DNA of 52,480 nucleotides, taken from contig WTXI01000254.1 of the NCBI GenBank assembly GCA_022376515.1, forward strand, positions 1-52,480, given 5' to 3'. This DNA comes from Lactifluus volemus (Eukaryota > Basidiomycota > Agaricomycetes > Russulales > Russulaceae). A program made the position numbers and the translations under genes. A model generated the notes under the pieces. That model searched no databases. It was not told the origin of the DNA and saw only the letters and a list, made by a program, of their open reading frames with translations. The stretch's first letter is position 1. Every line of letters starts with the position of its first letter. Below, piece after piece: positions 10,567 to 21,511 of the stretch.

Positions 10567-12455
10567 TCTGCCGCTGTGACTGTGGCCTCCTGGATTACAG
10601 CACGCCCGGCGGTACCCTCATCACCGGTTGGAGCGTGGGAACGAATGGACTCGGCGGGTTAGCAGAGCACCGCGCCGGTCATTGTCGTCGTCATCATCAT
10701 CGCAGGCGAGGAAAACCAAGGGACGGGCGAGGAAGGCTGGTTTCCATCTTCCTTGAGCTGTGCTCGTCATCGTCATTCTCCCCCATTTGCACCCAAGCGG
10801 TGTGTGCGGAGGCCGTCCCGAGGTTGACACCGGATGTATGGGGTTTCTCATACGGATCTCTAAGTGGCAGGGCTGCTTGGAACCGTGCGAGCGGCACCCT
10901 CCACCTTTTTTTTCTTGCTTCTCACTTGGAACAAACGGGCAGCCAAACGTGCCACAACCCCATCGATACTCCTGTCTTTTCCTAGCAGGCTTTTGCATTT
11001 TTAGCTTAAGCCTCGGTGACAAGGAGCTGGAAACAGCGTTTTTTTTCCTGCTGTTAATTTTGTGTGGGTTTTTTTAGTTCACGCGCGCAGTTGCTAGCCA
11101 TAGCGTTCTGTTCTTCTTTAATTACTCGAGACGGCGATCACTATTAATGAGGTTGTTCCCTGGGGGAACAGTGGATACTGTAGATAACCTTACGTTGTCG
11201 TTGTGCATTCATCCGGCATGTTCTTCTGCTATTAATGTGTACCTCGCGTGTGTGTATCTATATATCTACCCTTCGCTATGAAGTTGTACGACACTCGATC
11301 AAGTTGTATGTATTACGCCGAATAAACATTGGCCGCCGCAATGATCGGACTCGGGGGATGCCACTCGGTCGAAACGCGAAAGTGAGACTCGGCAAAACAT
11401 CATAGGTTACTGTAAATAGGAATGATTATGTTTCCGAATGGGAATAAGCTGAGGCGTGCAATACGGCTCCTTTTCAGATTTATTTTGTGGTAATAGTACC
11501 TACTGCAAAATAAAATGGCAACTCTCTTCTACGATCAAAGATGTGGGGTTTGCTTGATGTGAGAATGAAACATTGAGGGCGTGGAGGGGGGTTGGGTGAA
11601 ATGTAAAAGTGGGGTTGCGTATGCGTGTCATTCCGAGTTAGACCCTGTGGCGGTCCAAAAGGGTCGTGTCTTTGACACAAATACCCACGGTTACCCGGTA
11701 CAGTATGCAAAAACGCACTCATCATCCCCTTCTTACAGCTCCGCCAAAGCCCCGTCATTCCCCGAGGTTCTCCAAAGTAAGTTAGTTAAAAAGTACAAGT
11801 ACGCTGACTGCGCTATTATTGTAAAATTTATGGCGTCAGATTTTCAAGTTCCGGAAAATTAACGATGCACCGTTTGTGCCTGGGGTGCCGCCGGGGCGCT
11901 TGATCTCGGTTTTTTGCCGTTGTTTGGGAATTCTCCCCCTGGTGGCCAGCAGACTCGATCTTTGGGGAAGCGCAGACACAGCTGAACCGCCTGCTACTGT
12001 ACGTGTACTGCCATAGCCAAAAAAAAAAAAGGGGAGCCATTCTCATTGATTCAACGCGCGGCTTCCGGGACTTGGACTAGGTTTAGTATTTCAAACTAAA
12101 ACCTGAGGACCTTTGCCTGCGTAACCCCCCAGAATCGCCTCATTTCTTGTCGTAAACTTCTGGGGGCACTCGTCGCCGGTTCACAATGTCTTAGCATGTG
12201 TCCAAAGTACACAGCGCATCCGAGTCATCACGTGTGAGGATTGCTGATATCTGGAGAATGTTTTACGCACCTTTCGTCTCCTACTCTTCCCCTCCCCCAA
12301 ACTCGCTGCAATTAGACTCAACTGCCGCATTGTAGTATGCTCTATCTCTCTGCACAAGGTTCTGTGGCTTCCCAGGTAGTGCGGGTGTAATGCAATAAGC
12401 AAGCTTCTATCATACACACCCCATTCATCATGCCTTCTCCTCTATTGGTAGTTAA
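10567..12455. other. Intergenic stretch, no gene recognised
   Basis: It includes the 3' flank of the coiled-coil gene. AATAAA at 11321-11326 could be a polyadenylation signal but is far from the stop codon. Short frames on both strands show no family resemblance. Confidence 0.5.
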
Positions 12456-12528
12456 CCTTCTGTAGCTCAACATAACAGCCTGGGGATATCTGTGACATCC
12501 CATGTTAAGGTTCACCCCCAAGTTCCGT
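12456..12528 (+). pseudogene. Possible degenerate tRNA-Tyr relic
   Basis: The first 14 bases (CCTTCTGTAGCTCA) match the acceptor strand and A box of the tRNA-Tyr copy at 719-806 with one change. Later a TGACATCCCA segment and a GGTTCACCCCC segment sit where the 3' anticodon stem and the B box would be. The D arm, anticodon loop and 3' acceptor strand are badly diverged. This may be chance. Confidence 0.3.
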
Positions 12529-13261
12529 CCGTCCCTCTTTGGTGGAAAACCAGCTAAGGCCTCTGATCGCGGTGCGGCTTTGTCTTTGGCAATCAAGGCG
12601 AGAAGCAAGCGGGTCTGAAGGGTACGTGCCAGCCCTGTTTGAATCAAAGGATATGACCCGAATTTCTGCGCTTTGCAGATCCATAATCTCAGCACCAACT
12701 CAAGCCGCCCCACAACACGTGCCTCGCCCCCCCAAGTCGTGGTAGCAGCCCTTATAGCGTCGTAGAGCCCAAGACTACTGAGCCCGACCCCACAACATTC
12801 TGCTCTAGCCCCACTGCAATTTAGTGCCTCAAGCCGCTTCCACCGCCTTTACTCTGCTGATTTACGAAAAATGCCCGCGTAGTGGCCGATCTCGACCTGT
12901 ATCGCTAACTTCCAGTAATATGAGCGATTGGAATGCTTAACGATGTGCTGCGTTGACCGATATTTAACAACCACGGATGTACTGTATATGTATTGTAACG
13001 GTATCCACCGACATATGATACAGCTTCTAATTAATTGGCACCCGCTGCGGTTGTCATTAACGAGGTCCCGAAGATCGAAGTGTCGTGAGAGTGGCGATTA
13101 GAGCGGAACCAGCGTGGCGTGAAGAGTGGGGCGGTTTCTCTTGAACCGAAATTCTCGGTTACGAGGTGCACTTTTAGAACTAAGCTTAGGGACTCGGAGT
13201 TGCGCGTAGGAGACATCAACAGAAAGGAGGAAGCCCACCATCATAGTCTGCAATGAGCAGT
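12529..13261. other. Intergenic stretch, no gene recognised
   Basis: No coding, RNA or repeat signal that I can support. Confidence 0.5.
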
Positions 13262-13894
13262 TCAGGCATTGGCAATGTTCTCACACGCTGCCTTTATCAA
13301 ATCCACCACAGTACGAAGTCTCCCTTCTCCCTCTGCATCCAGAATATCACAATCCCACCTCTGCATCGGTGCAATATCATTCACCCTGGTGGGGTGTCGG
13401 GGGATATTATCGAGCGGTATAATGTCTGCTGCAACATCGGTGGTATCCAGATGGTAAAAGCAAAGTCGCGTTCCCATAGCGCTGACAGCGTGCAGAGTCG
13501 GAATAGGGCACTGACCTAAATTCCAAAAGCTCGTTATAAGAATTTGTACCTCAACATCGCCAAGAAGGTCTGTCTGTAACTGACCGCCTAAATCTCCCAA
13601 TCGCTCTCGAATTTGCACATCAGCTGCTCGGCGCGATGAGATAAATTCGAGATCGGCAGGCTTGTTCAGCTCCAGGATGAAAACTGGCTTATTTTCGAAG
13701 AAGATTTCAAAAGTAACGATGTAATCGGACGATTTCGAGGAGGCAGGTTTCAGATACTGGGGAACGACGGTGAAATCGGTGTCAGGGGGGAAAAGAGTAT
13801 TCAAGAGTTTGTTATAAGCCCCATGGAAGTCACTCTCGATAGGATTGGGAGGAATAGTTTGAAACTGGCGGATCACTTTTTCCGGCCAAGGCAT
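13262..13894 (-). CDS. PD-(D/E)XK-like orphan family protein, 187 aa
   Basis: Proposed exons on the minus strand are 13894-13585 and 13515-13262. The 69-nt intron keeps the frame, so it could be mistaken for coding sequence. Removing it joins ERLGDLGGQ directly to CPIPTLHAVSAMG, which restores a pattern I know from a basidiomycete family of unknown function. That family starts near MPWPEKVIRQF, continues through PIESDFHGAYNKLL, an acidic strand before FEIFFENKPVFILELNKP and R-ADVQIRERL, and ends with a W-D-DIL-EG-RL-VV-IKA motif. The D...E-L-N-K arrangement resembles a PD-(D/E)XK nuclease core, but I would not claim catalytic activity. The start at 13894 matches the family start; an upstream ATG at 13969 adds 25 atypical residues. 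Such genes are often dispersed in repeat-rich regions, which fits this neighbourhood. Confidence 0.65.
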   Translation of the reverse strand: MPWPEKVIRQFQTIPPNPIESDFHGAYNKLLNTLFPPDTDFTVVPQYLKPASSKSSDYIVTFEIFFENKPVFILELNKPADLEFISSRRAADVQIRERLGDLGGQLQTDLLGDVEVQILITSFWNLGQCPIPTLHAVSAMGTRLCFYHLDTTDVAADIIPLDNIPRHPTRVNDIAPMQRWDCDILDAEGEGRLRTVVDLIKAACENIANA

Positions 13895-14356
13895 GTCGGT
13901 GGTAAGGCAAGAGGAGCTTTGGCAGTTCGACAAAAAAAAAAAACTCAGATTCTGCTGTGGCATTGTCACACTCAGTGGCCTTGTCCAACCTGGGCCTTAT
14001 TTAAGAAAATTCATTCACATTGTCATTTTCAACAACTGGGCGACGACGATTCTAGCTGCCAAAAATGTCAAAAATCAAGAAACCTCATAAACGATTCTCC
14101 ACGGAGTCTCGCGCTACTCCCATTCATTCGTGTTATCAATAATCAATTTACCTTATGCAAACGTTCCCTCCCGCCATTCGGGTTGCGCTGGTCATAACCG
14201 ACGAAGGGGTGTTGATGGGCTCACCGGCGTTTGCCTGATCTTTGTAAGCTCAGCCTTAGCAACCTGTGATGTGATAAGAACAGTATAGATGCGAACAAAT
14301 GTATATACGTCGCAAAGTGAGAAATTTGTCCCTGTGTAAAAAGTCTGGTCGGAAGC
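13895..14356. other. Intergenic stretch, no gene recognised
   Basis: 5' flank of the orphan gene up to the MITE. No promoter motif stands out. Confidence 0.5.
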
Positions 14357-14359
14357 CTA

Positions 14360-14727
14360 CACTGGTTGGAAAACTGCCTTTTAAGGCTAACAAAATCTTA
14401 ACATAATCATAATATAAGGCCATTTGTTTTTCTTCATTTTCATGAGGATAAATATAAATAAAATCATTATATATTGTTAAGCTAATGTATGACACAAAAT
14501 GAAAGTAAAGTATTTTTACTCAGACCTATCTTGCATGTTATCTAGCACAATGTCTATCAATTAGAGAAGTATAATTTTGGCTTAAATTTTTGATGTACAT
14601 TTAGCTTAATAAAATATAATCATTTTATTCATATTTATTCTCATAAAAAATGAAGGAAAACAAATGGCCTTATATTATGATTATGTCAAGATTTTGTCAG
14701 CCTCAAAATGCAGTATCCCAACCAGTG
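14360..14727. mobile_element. Foldback MITE with long terminal inverted repeats
   Basis: The 368-bp element begins CACTGGTTGG and ends CCAACCAGTG. Its two ends are inverted repeats of about 130 bp each (14360 to about 14490, and about 14595 to 14727) with scattered mismatches, leaving a unique centre of roughly 100 bp. The sequence is strikingly AT-rich against its surroundings. It is flanked by CTA on both sides (14357-14359 and 14728-14730), which reads as a 3-bp target-site duplication. A CTA target fits the CWA/TWA preference known for PIF/Harbinger, while a TA reading would fit Tc1/mariner. It encodes no transposase, so it is non-autonomous. Confidence 0.85.
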
Positions 14728-14730
14728 CTA

Positions 14731-17620
14731 GCCATGATAACGTAAACCGTGAAACGCTTGTGAAGTCGGTAATTCCACCTGTCCTCGAATGTTTACTATC
14801 CGGTTAGCCCGGTCCCGGGGGTAACCGGCCAAGTCGCCCATTTCACCGCCCATAGGGGCCGGCCTGCAGGGCTGGCCCTACATGGACTTCCTAAGAAAGA
14901 AAGCTTAATGGCTCTGCATGTCTTCCCTTCCCAAATGGATCGGTCTCCTCCACACGGGCTGTCGGGATAAACCAGGATGGAGAGTGCGTCCCCCGCCATG
15001 ACCTTCGATCGACAGACAATGGCAGGTGAAAACTTGAAATGACCCACGGGAGTAACTTGAGCAGATATAGGCTTTGTGCCACTAGAAATGATACTGTTAA
15101 TCATGACTATGGATTCCCTAGTATTTCAGGAGTGTGAACCAGCGATGAGTGCAAACTGCCGATTGATGGGATGGACTCAGGATGCCTGTTGAAGAACCCG
15201 TTCTGAATGTATTTGCACCAATTGAACGCACTAAGTGTGATCACTGGAAGCTTAAAACAGGAAACCGAGGCGATCTCAGGAGTCATCCGGGCAAAGTGCA
15301 GGTAGTCAAGTCCAAGTTCCAAAGCCCCTCTGGGAAGCTGCGAGATTCTGGACGGCAGTATTAGTTCGCACACATTACGGGGCCGCAACGGGCAGTGGAA
15401 TCTTCTACTACTAGTACGCGCCTGGCCGGGTCCCATTGTTTGGTGTTCCATTGTTATTTCTGCAGCAGCGAGCTCGATGCCAGTAGTATACTAGAGTGAT
15501 CACCCACTACGCCTTTTAGGCGGAAACACGACTAATGATAGCGATGCTTGCGAAAGAAGTGGGGACGTAGAAGTGGCTGGCCCGGCCCGCCTCGCCACGT
15601 GAACAGCAAATGCTTAGTAATACTCTGGCGGACTCCTTGCATCCGAGTCGACCTGGTTCACGACGCGTTTACGCGTAGTTGAGCATATATCTACTACGAC
15701 TCTTCCATCCATCCCCCCGTAACACCACCAAACGTCCAACCTCACGTTCAGCCCACCGCTACCGCCCACTCCTTCCTCTCCCGCCGATCTACTCCTGTAC
15801 CCCGGGGACCGCGTCTTTGTCATAGCTACATGTTGCGGTATACAAATGTGTTTTTTTTAAAAAAAAAAACTGGTTCACGACACGACTAGAGAGGCACTCC
15901 CCGCGAGGATATTGGTAACGGTCATCTGGTGAGGCTAATACCATGACTTACAGCATCTGAAATTGCCAATAAGTCCACTTTTCTCTCAGCCTAAGAGGTC
16001 AAACCGGTCCTAAGTTTCATTAATGGCCTTTCAGTTTGGATCAAAAAGAGTTCTATCTGATCTCAACTTGGTGGTCATTGACAACCATAGGGCCAGTGGT
16101 GCAGCTTCATGGATCCCCTCCAGAGTCCAGCATTTCTGACTAAGGACGCTTCGTATGCCGTATGCCTTTGTCACCAGCAATGACAGAGGTGCGTCTCAAG
16201 ATGAAAGTCCAGCGTATATGGCCGAACTGAATTTGAGACGTTTCAGCCTGTGACGCGAAACTCTTGAATCCCTTCACTGAAATGGAGGAAGGCAGCTCAC
16301 GCGGATGACCATATCGGCAACCTTTACGGATTTGATGTCGTGCCTGCACGGTTTTGCCCCCGTCACGATGTCTGTTCGCACTTTCAAGAATTTACAATTC
16401 TTGAAACCGCTATTCTTCTGAACATGTCCAGGAGCGTCGCCAGCTGCTAGGTGGCAGATTGTAGAACAGGAATCCGCAATTGAACAACCGACCGTCAGCC
16501 CTCAAGGTTTCGGTTGTACCCGCTGGGCAATCATAGCAAGTAATTTTATGACCTTGCGCCATATGGACCACCCCTCTCCGTCCGTCGTTCACTTGCAGGG
16601 ACAGTTGCCCTGTTTGACCATTGCCGTCAAAGCCTCGGGGAATAGTGCCCGCATTGACAGGTCCCGTTCAGAATGTCGAGAACAAAACTCTTCAAGGGGG
16701 AGATGAGCTGACGTAAAGAAACTATTTCATCTCCACCAACGAGGACACTGGAAGAAGGGGGCTCAATGTCATCGCTCCGTGTCCCGGCTTGAATGTGCTT
16801 GAACAACTGAACTCGAACGAAAGAAAATCTGCGAGTGTGCTGTGCAGTGGATTACGCCTCCCTTGGCCAACGCGGGTGCTGTAACGTCTTATTGTTTTAC
16901 CCTCACAAGATTGGCATTAAGAAACTTTCTGAATGTCAGTGGAAAGTTAAAGTTCTCGGTATTAACGCCTACCTGTCCACCTCAGGGTCAACCCGGTCGA
17001 ATTATGGGCGCCTAATCCCTCTTTGTCAGCTTTAAAGACAAATTGCAAAGCGTTTTACGGAGCGAGATGGCAGGCGTGGGTATGGGACGAAAATGAGAAA
17101 TTTCCTGGAAAATTTTACAGGGGGCAAAGCATACAATCCTTTGTTCGTGGAAAGCGTATTCTATCACGGTCAGTTGGTTCGTTGCCGGTGCTTCTAACGA
17201 TAAATATCTTACATGGTCTGTAGTATCTCACTACAAGAACTTTTTTACTGTACCCTCACTAAGATCAGTAGAAGGTTTCATATTGGCCAACCGTTCTAGC
17301 TTACACCATTCTCGTGAATGCATCCGGGCCACAATCTGGCATGAGAGCTGTACCTTCGCAGTGTGTTGTGCCCCCAGATTGATTCTCTTCTCAAGGACCC
17401 ATATAACGTGACAGGGGCATCGCTCAGTTTTTCGGTAATCGTAATTGAATGTCATGATCAACCCCACTTCAGCGCTTGACTCACCGAAAATAGCAACTCC
17501 CAATGGCTAGAACATTGCGGCTACGGACTTCTTGATTGCCGCTCTAGCATACTGTAGCTCTCGAAGTCACTATCAAGCCCTCTGGTCACTGAGTATCCTA
17601 TTTGGACCTCGGTAATTTCC
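14731..17620. other. Intergenic stretch, no gene recognised
   Basis: A T8/A10 homopolymer pair lies near 15850-15869. Short frames on both strands have no recognisable domain. The stretch may contain decayed repeats that cannot be classified without comparison to the rest of the genome. Confidence 0.5.
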
Positions 17621-18033
17621 TTACTTTTCGTCGCGGTAGTGAACCGGGAGTTCAGAACTTGCAGATCTTTAGCCTAGGGCGTCACTCAATTTATGGCCTG
17701 CCCTAATTGGTCGAGCAAAGTCAAAGATCGACAACTCGGCGTCAAGCCCAACTGAGCTGCAGCCGGTCTCTGGCGACGCCGACTTCGACGGCGTTACAAT
17801 AAGTTTCACAGTTGCGCTCACGTCAAGGCCGCGAGCAGTCGTTTTTTTTTTTGAGTTTACTTCGTGTTAGACCAGCTCCACTGTGGCCATCCTTACCCGG
17901 ACTCGGAAGACAGTTTCTTCAGACTCAATGGTACATATAAAATCCGAGTCGTCGGATCTTTGCTGCGGTGTCAAGGCACTCCCGCGAAATCATGCCGTAC
18001 TGCACCTGCTTCTAACGTTTGTCATTTAAAGCA

Positions 18034-18040
18034 TATATAG
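18034..18040 (+). promoter_or_regulatory. TATA box of the DUF6534-like gene
   Basis: TATATAG, 35 bp upstream of the ATG. The same element is conserved in the opposite arm (52024-52034 on the minus strand). Confidence 0.55.
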
Positions 18041-18074
18041 AGTAGTTCCCGCATTTCATTCACTCTGACCTGCC

Positions 18075-19745
18075 ATGAATGGGCCCTCAGAACACGGTAA
18101 TGTTCAACGTCCGAGTCTTGTTCCGACTGCCCCCAAATAACACCAATCTATTCGACAGGCGTAATTCTGATTGCCATCCTCTGTAGGTCTTGTAACCCCC
18201 TGATCCCCTGTTTGTCGCTGATTTTTCGAGTAGTAGATGGGTTTCTCTTCGGAGTAGTGAGCCAACAATTCTATGGATATTGGGTTACAGGTACGTAAAA
18301 TTGAGGACTCTACATTTGGTGACGCTTATCAATAACGTGTGGATAGGTTTCAAAGACACATTACGCTTGAGGTGAGTACCGCCATCTTTCATGTTGTGGA
18401 ATACTAACACCGGCTTTTTCGCAGGATCTTTGTTGTCGTACAATATTTCTTCATTGCACTCCAATGTATATTGTAGGTTTTCCATATTTCCACCACTGAA
18501 CCTGTATAATCTGCTGAATGAATACCAGAATGTGGAGTTTCGCCTACGATCTATTGTATGTACCCTCCTCTCAAGGCGCCGTTCCCTTCTCATCAGTCTT
18601 GTAGTGTTATCCTCAACGTTGGTCGCTCTAAACGTCCGTTTTGCATGGTACGCATGTGCAGGTGCTGACTCTTATTCAAGGGAGTCTCTGGCAGGGGCCT
18701 GTCAATTCGTTGTGTCAAGTGGTCATTATTCTATCAGCAAACATCTTTCTCGCAGCTCGGTTAGTTACTCCTTCATTTCACCTGTTGACCAGTAACTCCA
18801 TATTCGTTCAAATTTTAGAATTCAGTACTTATCAAAGAGTCGCTTCCAGAGTGGAATCGTCATCACGCTTTCCGTCCTTTCTTTCGTGCTTGGTGCGGTC
18901 TCCATAATGATAGGTTGGCTGCACACTCAGATTCTGTACGGGTGCTTTAATGTCAATCACCGAGATCTATATTAAGCCGACCAGCAGTAGCGATTCAATC
19001 CAAAATATTATATCTTCTGTCAGGCACGGTACCCAAGCCCTTGTGGAGATCCTCATCACGAGTACGTTGATTCATTCGTCGTTGATTACGAGGACTCAGT
19101 TGTTCGACGTGATGTGCGTAGTTTTTCTTACTCGGGTGCTTCTCAAGTCCCTTAGCGGTATACGCAACTCGGACTCGATCTTGTATTACCTGATTCGCAC
19201 TGTAATTCAAACCGGCTGCCTTGCCTCGGGCTGGGCCATTGCAGAATTAGCGACAAGGTTCTCTTTGCAAAATACGTTGACTTATCGTCTTTTCGATATC
19301 ACATCTGGCGCAGTATATACGCATGTGAGTCGTTTTCTCGGCCCATCTCTCTCATTGACGGAATGTGTATTGTAGGTAATATTTGACACAATTCTATCAC
19401 GTGTCCAGCTGCGTGAGCATATGGCCGTACAGACACAATTTGAGTTGGGACTATCAGGGCAGGCCCATCGGGTACAGTGTTGCCTTTACATTTCCTGATG
19501 TGTGTACCGACGGCTCGCAGTCACAGAATTCACGACAACGAAGATTTACGACCCTATTCTTCCGTAGTTCTGTTTCCGGTGCGGAAACGTCGGGCATGAC
19601 GCCCACACGATCTGATTTATTGGAGTCCAAGCCTGTGGGTTCGACCGCCATCAGCGAGGTCAATGCTATAGAATTGCAGAATCTGCGTGCAAAGAAATCG
19701 GACGAACAGTACGAGCCTCATCCGAGACAAGAATGTGAAGACTAG
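18075..19745 (+). CDS. DUF6534-like seven-helix membrane protein, 348 aa, 13 exons
   Basis: Exons: 18075-18096, 18159-18182, 18237-18290, 18347-18371, 18425-18472, 18529-18555, 18597-18621, 18662-18759, 18819-18941, 18985-19061, 19122-19324, 19376-19471, 19521-19745. All junctions are GT-AG and the frame closes on a TAG. The product is mostly hydrophobic with about seven helices. It carries the layout I know from the basidiomycete DUF6534 family: a first helix around GFLFGVVSQQFYGYW, then F-K-D-LRLR, later LVEILITIFLTRVLLKSLSG followed by R-SDSILYYLIRTVIQTG, then a last helix (FDITSGAVYTH) and LREHM, with a polar Ser/Arg-rich C-terminal tail. The family's function is unknown; a plasma-membrane or endomembrane location is inferred. 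Exons of 22-27 nt and introns of 40-43 nt are at the small end. The intron after exon 7 has a weak GTCGCT donor and is the least certain junction. A decayed copy lies at 50352-51985. Confidence 0.8.
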
Positions 19746-20403
19746 GTTAAAGAGGGGAAATGTATCGTCGAAACTGGCATCGATTCAAGAGTGCTCAGCT
19801 AATTTCTGGAACCACTTACTCCACTTCCATGCTTTTTGGGGATTGCTTGTCATACGAAACTGAGGACAATACGGACATTGGTGGGGACAATGAATCTCGT
19901 GCCTGTGCCTGAAGGATTTTTGGGATTTGGGTCGGAAGTTCAGATCTTCAGAGGCAGTACGTAGTCACGGATAGAGCGGAAGTAGCACTCGCTTTTCGGA
20001 AGACGCACACCCGCAAAAGGCTGTTACAGAAAAATGTGGGGCATTTAATCATAACCACGACATGTCTGAGTCGCACTACTACTAGTACTATCCCGGGCCA
20101 TAGTAGTATGACACGTGTATGTGCAGTGTATAGTTGTATAGTATGATGATATGATACTCGTGGAATGATGGTCGACCAGAGTTTGCAAGGTAGACACAAC
20201 GCGAATGAAAACACCAGAAACAACAGTCAGCCTGAGACAGACGAACAAGGGGCAAGATAAGGAGATGATAAGGCCGAGTGATGACTGGCACACCGGACAT
20301 CCGTCTCAGTGGCCTCTCAGACTCGGCTGCGCTGGCACATTCCTCCCAGACGGTACATACGTCGTGTCATTCTGAATGACATTGTGTATGTATCATCTAT
20401 GAT

Positions 20404-21511
20404 GCATGTGCCAGGTGTTGAAGGTGCGGCAGAACGGGGACTTGGGGAGAGATCGAGGCCCAAAAGTCCGCAAGTCCGCATGTGCAGCGACTCGGAGTCA
20501 CGAGTGTTGGTGATATGTTGGCTAGGTCATGTGTGTATGGCTTTGAGTTTCTAGAATGACTAAGAAATTTTTTCAATTTCAAAACTAGAACAGACTAGTG
20601 TTTCTAGAGGCACAAGCGCCAGTCGCCGCTGGTTCGCTATTGGTAGATCACTCTTAGTCGCTCTAGTGCTGTACTGCTGATCGCCGCCGCCACCGCGCCT
20701 CAGCTAAGGATGTCAGCGCAAACGAAAGGAACGAAAGCGGAACGACTCATCCATTCCATCAGAAGATTGGACGGTAACTGTATTTGGCCTCCGCGCTCAG
20801 GCCTAGATGTACTGTCTCACATACTATACCATATGAATACCTGATTCTTTCAGTCCAATGGCCAAGGACACATCCCCCAAGCTGAGGAGCGCAGTAGCCA
20901 CAACAACTGTAAACTAGATAGTAGAGACAAAACTAACAAAGGTACGTTGACCCGTTGACCACCAGTCTGCCACATCACAAAACCTGCGAGGCCTGCATCC
21001 TTGATGTACTGACCTTTCGTGACTGTCCAATGCAAAATCGAGAAAGCTTCCACGTTGGAAAGAGTAACGTACGGAATGAGTAAGCGTCAACGGAGGATGC
21101 CATGATTTACGATGTAGAAGTATATACGAAGGCTAACATTCAAAGGGTCATGCAATGTCCTTTTCCATCCTGATTGAGGGCTGCTGAGGTTTGTCGAAGG
21201 GTACGTAGGGCTCAATTGCAGAACTCAAGGGTGAATAGAGGTGGGCGAAGTAATAGGCTGCCTCGAAAATTTGGCGAAACACACAGCACGAACGTTTTAA
21301 AAATTTGAACTATGACCAGACCTCGGGCGACCTCTGGAACGACAAGGCATCGACGGGGGTAACGGAAAGTGTGGCAATTGCCGACGGCGATCATGTTTCC
21401 ATAATTGGTTTAGGTACGGGCTACCGCGTGCTGACGCGCTGACGTGTTATTCCTTCCGACGACACCAAAGACGACAGTCGTCTCATTTCTTCGAGGTTCT
21501 ACTCGCCACAA
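20404..21511. other. Intergenic stretch, no gene recognised
   Basis: It lies between the inverted-duplication arm and derlin. I see no coding or RNA signal. Confidence 0.5.

Larger units (their letters stand above)
17621..20403 (+). repeat. Left arm of a large inverted duplication
   Basis: This segment is repeated in reverse complement at 49727-52438. Similarity begins abruptly at TTACTTTTCGTCGCGG and ends just after a palindrome near 20350-20403. It includes the complete DUF6534-like gene with its TATA box and about 650 bp downstream. The arms differ by scattered substitutions and indels; for example the left arm has about 85 extra bases near 19945-20030. The arms enclose 29.3 kb of single-copy genes. 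Confidence 0.9.

Noticed and set aside
19383..19745. Separate 120-codon gene after the DUF6534-like protein
   Set aside because: It is the last exon plus intron of that gene. Splicing CGG to TCACAG joins its second half to the membrane protein.
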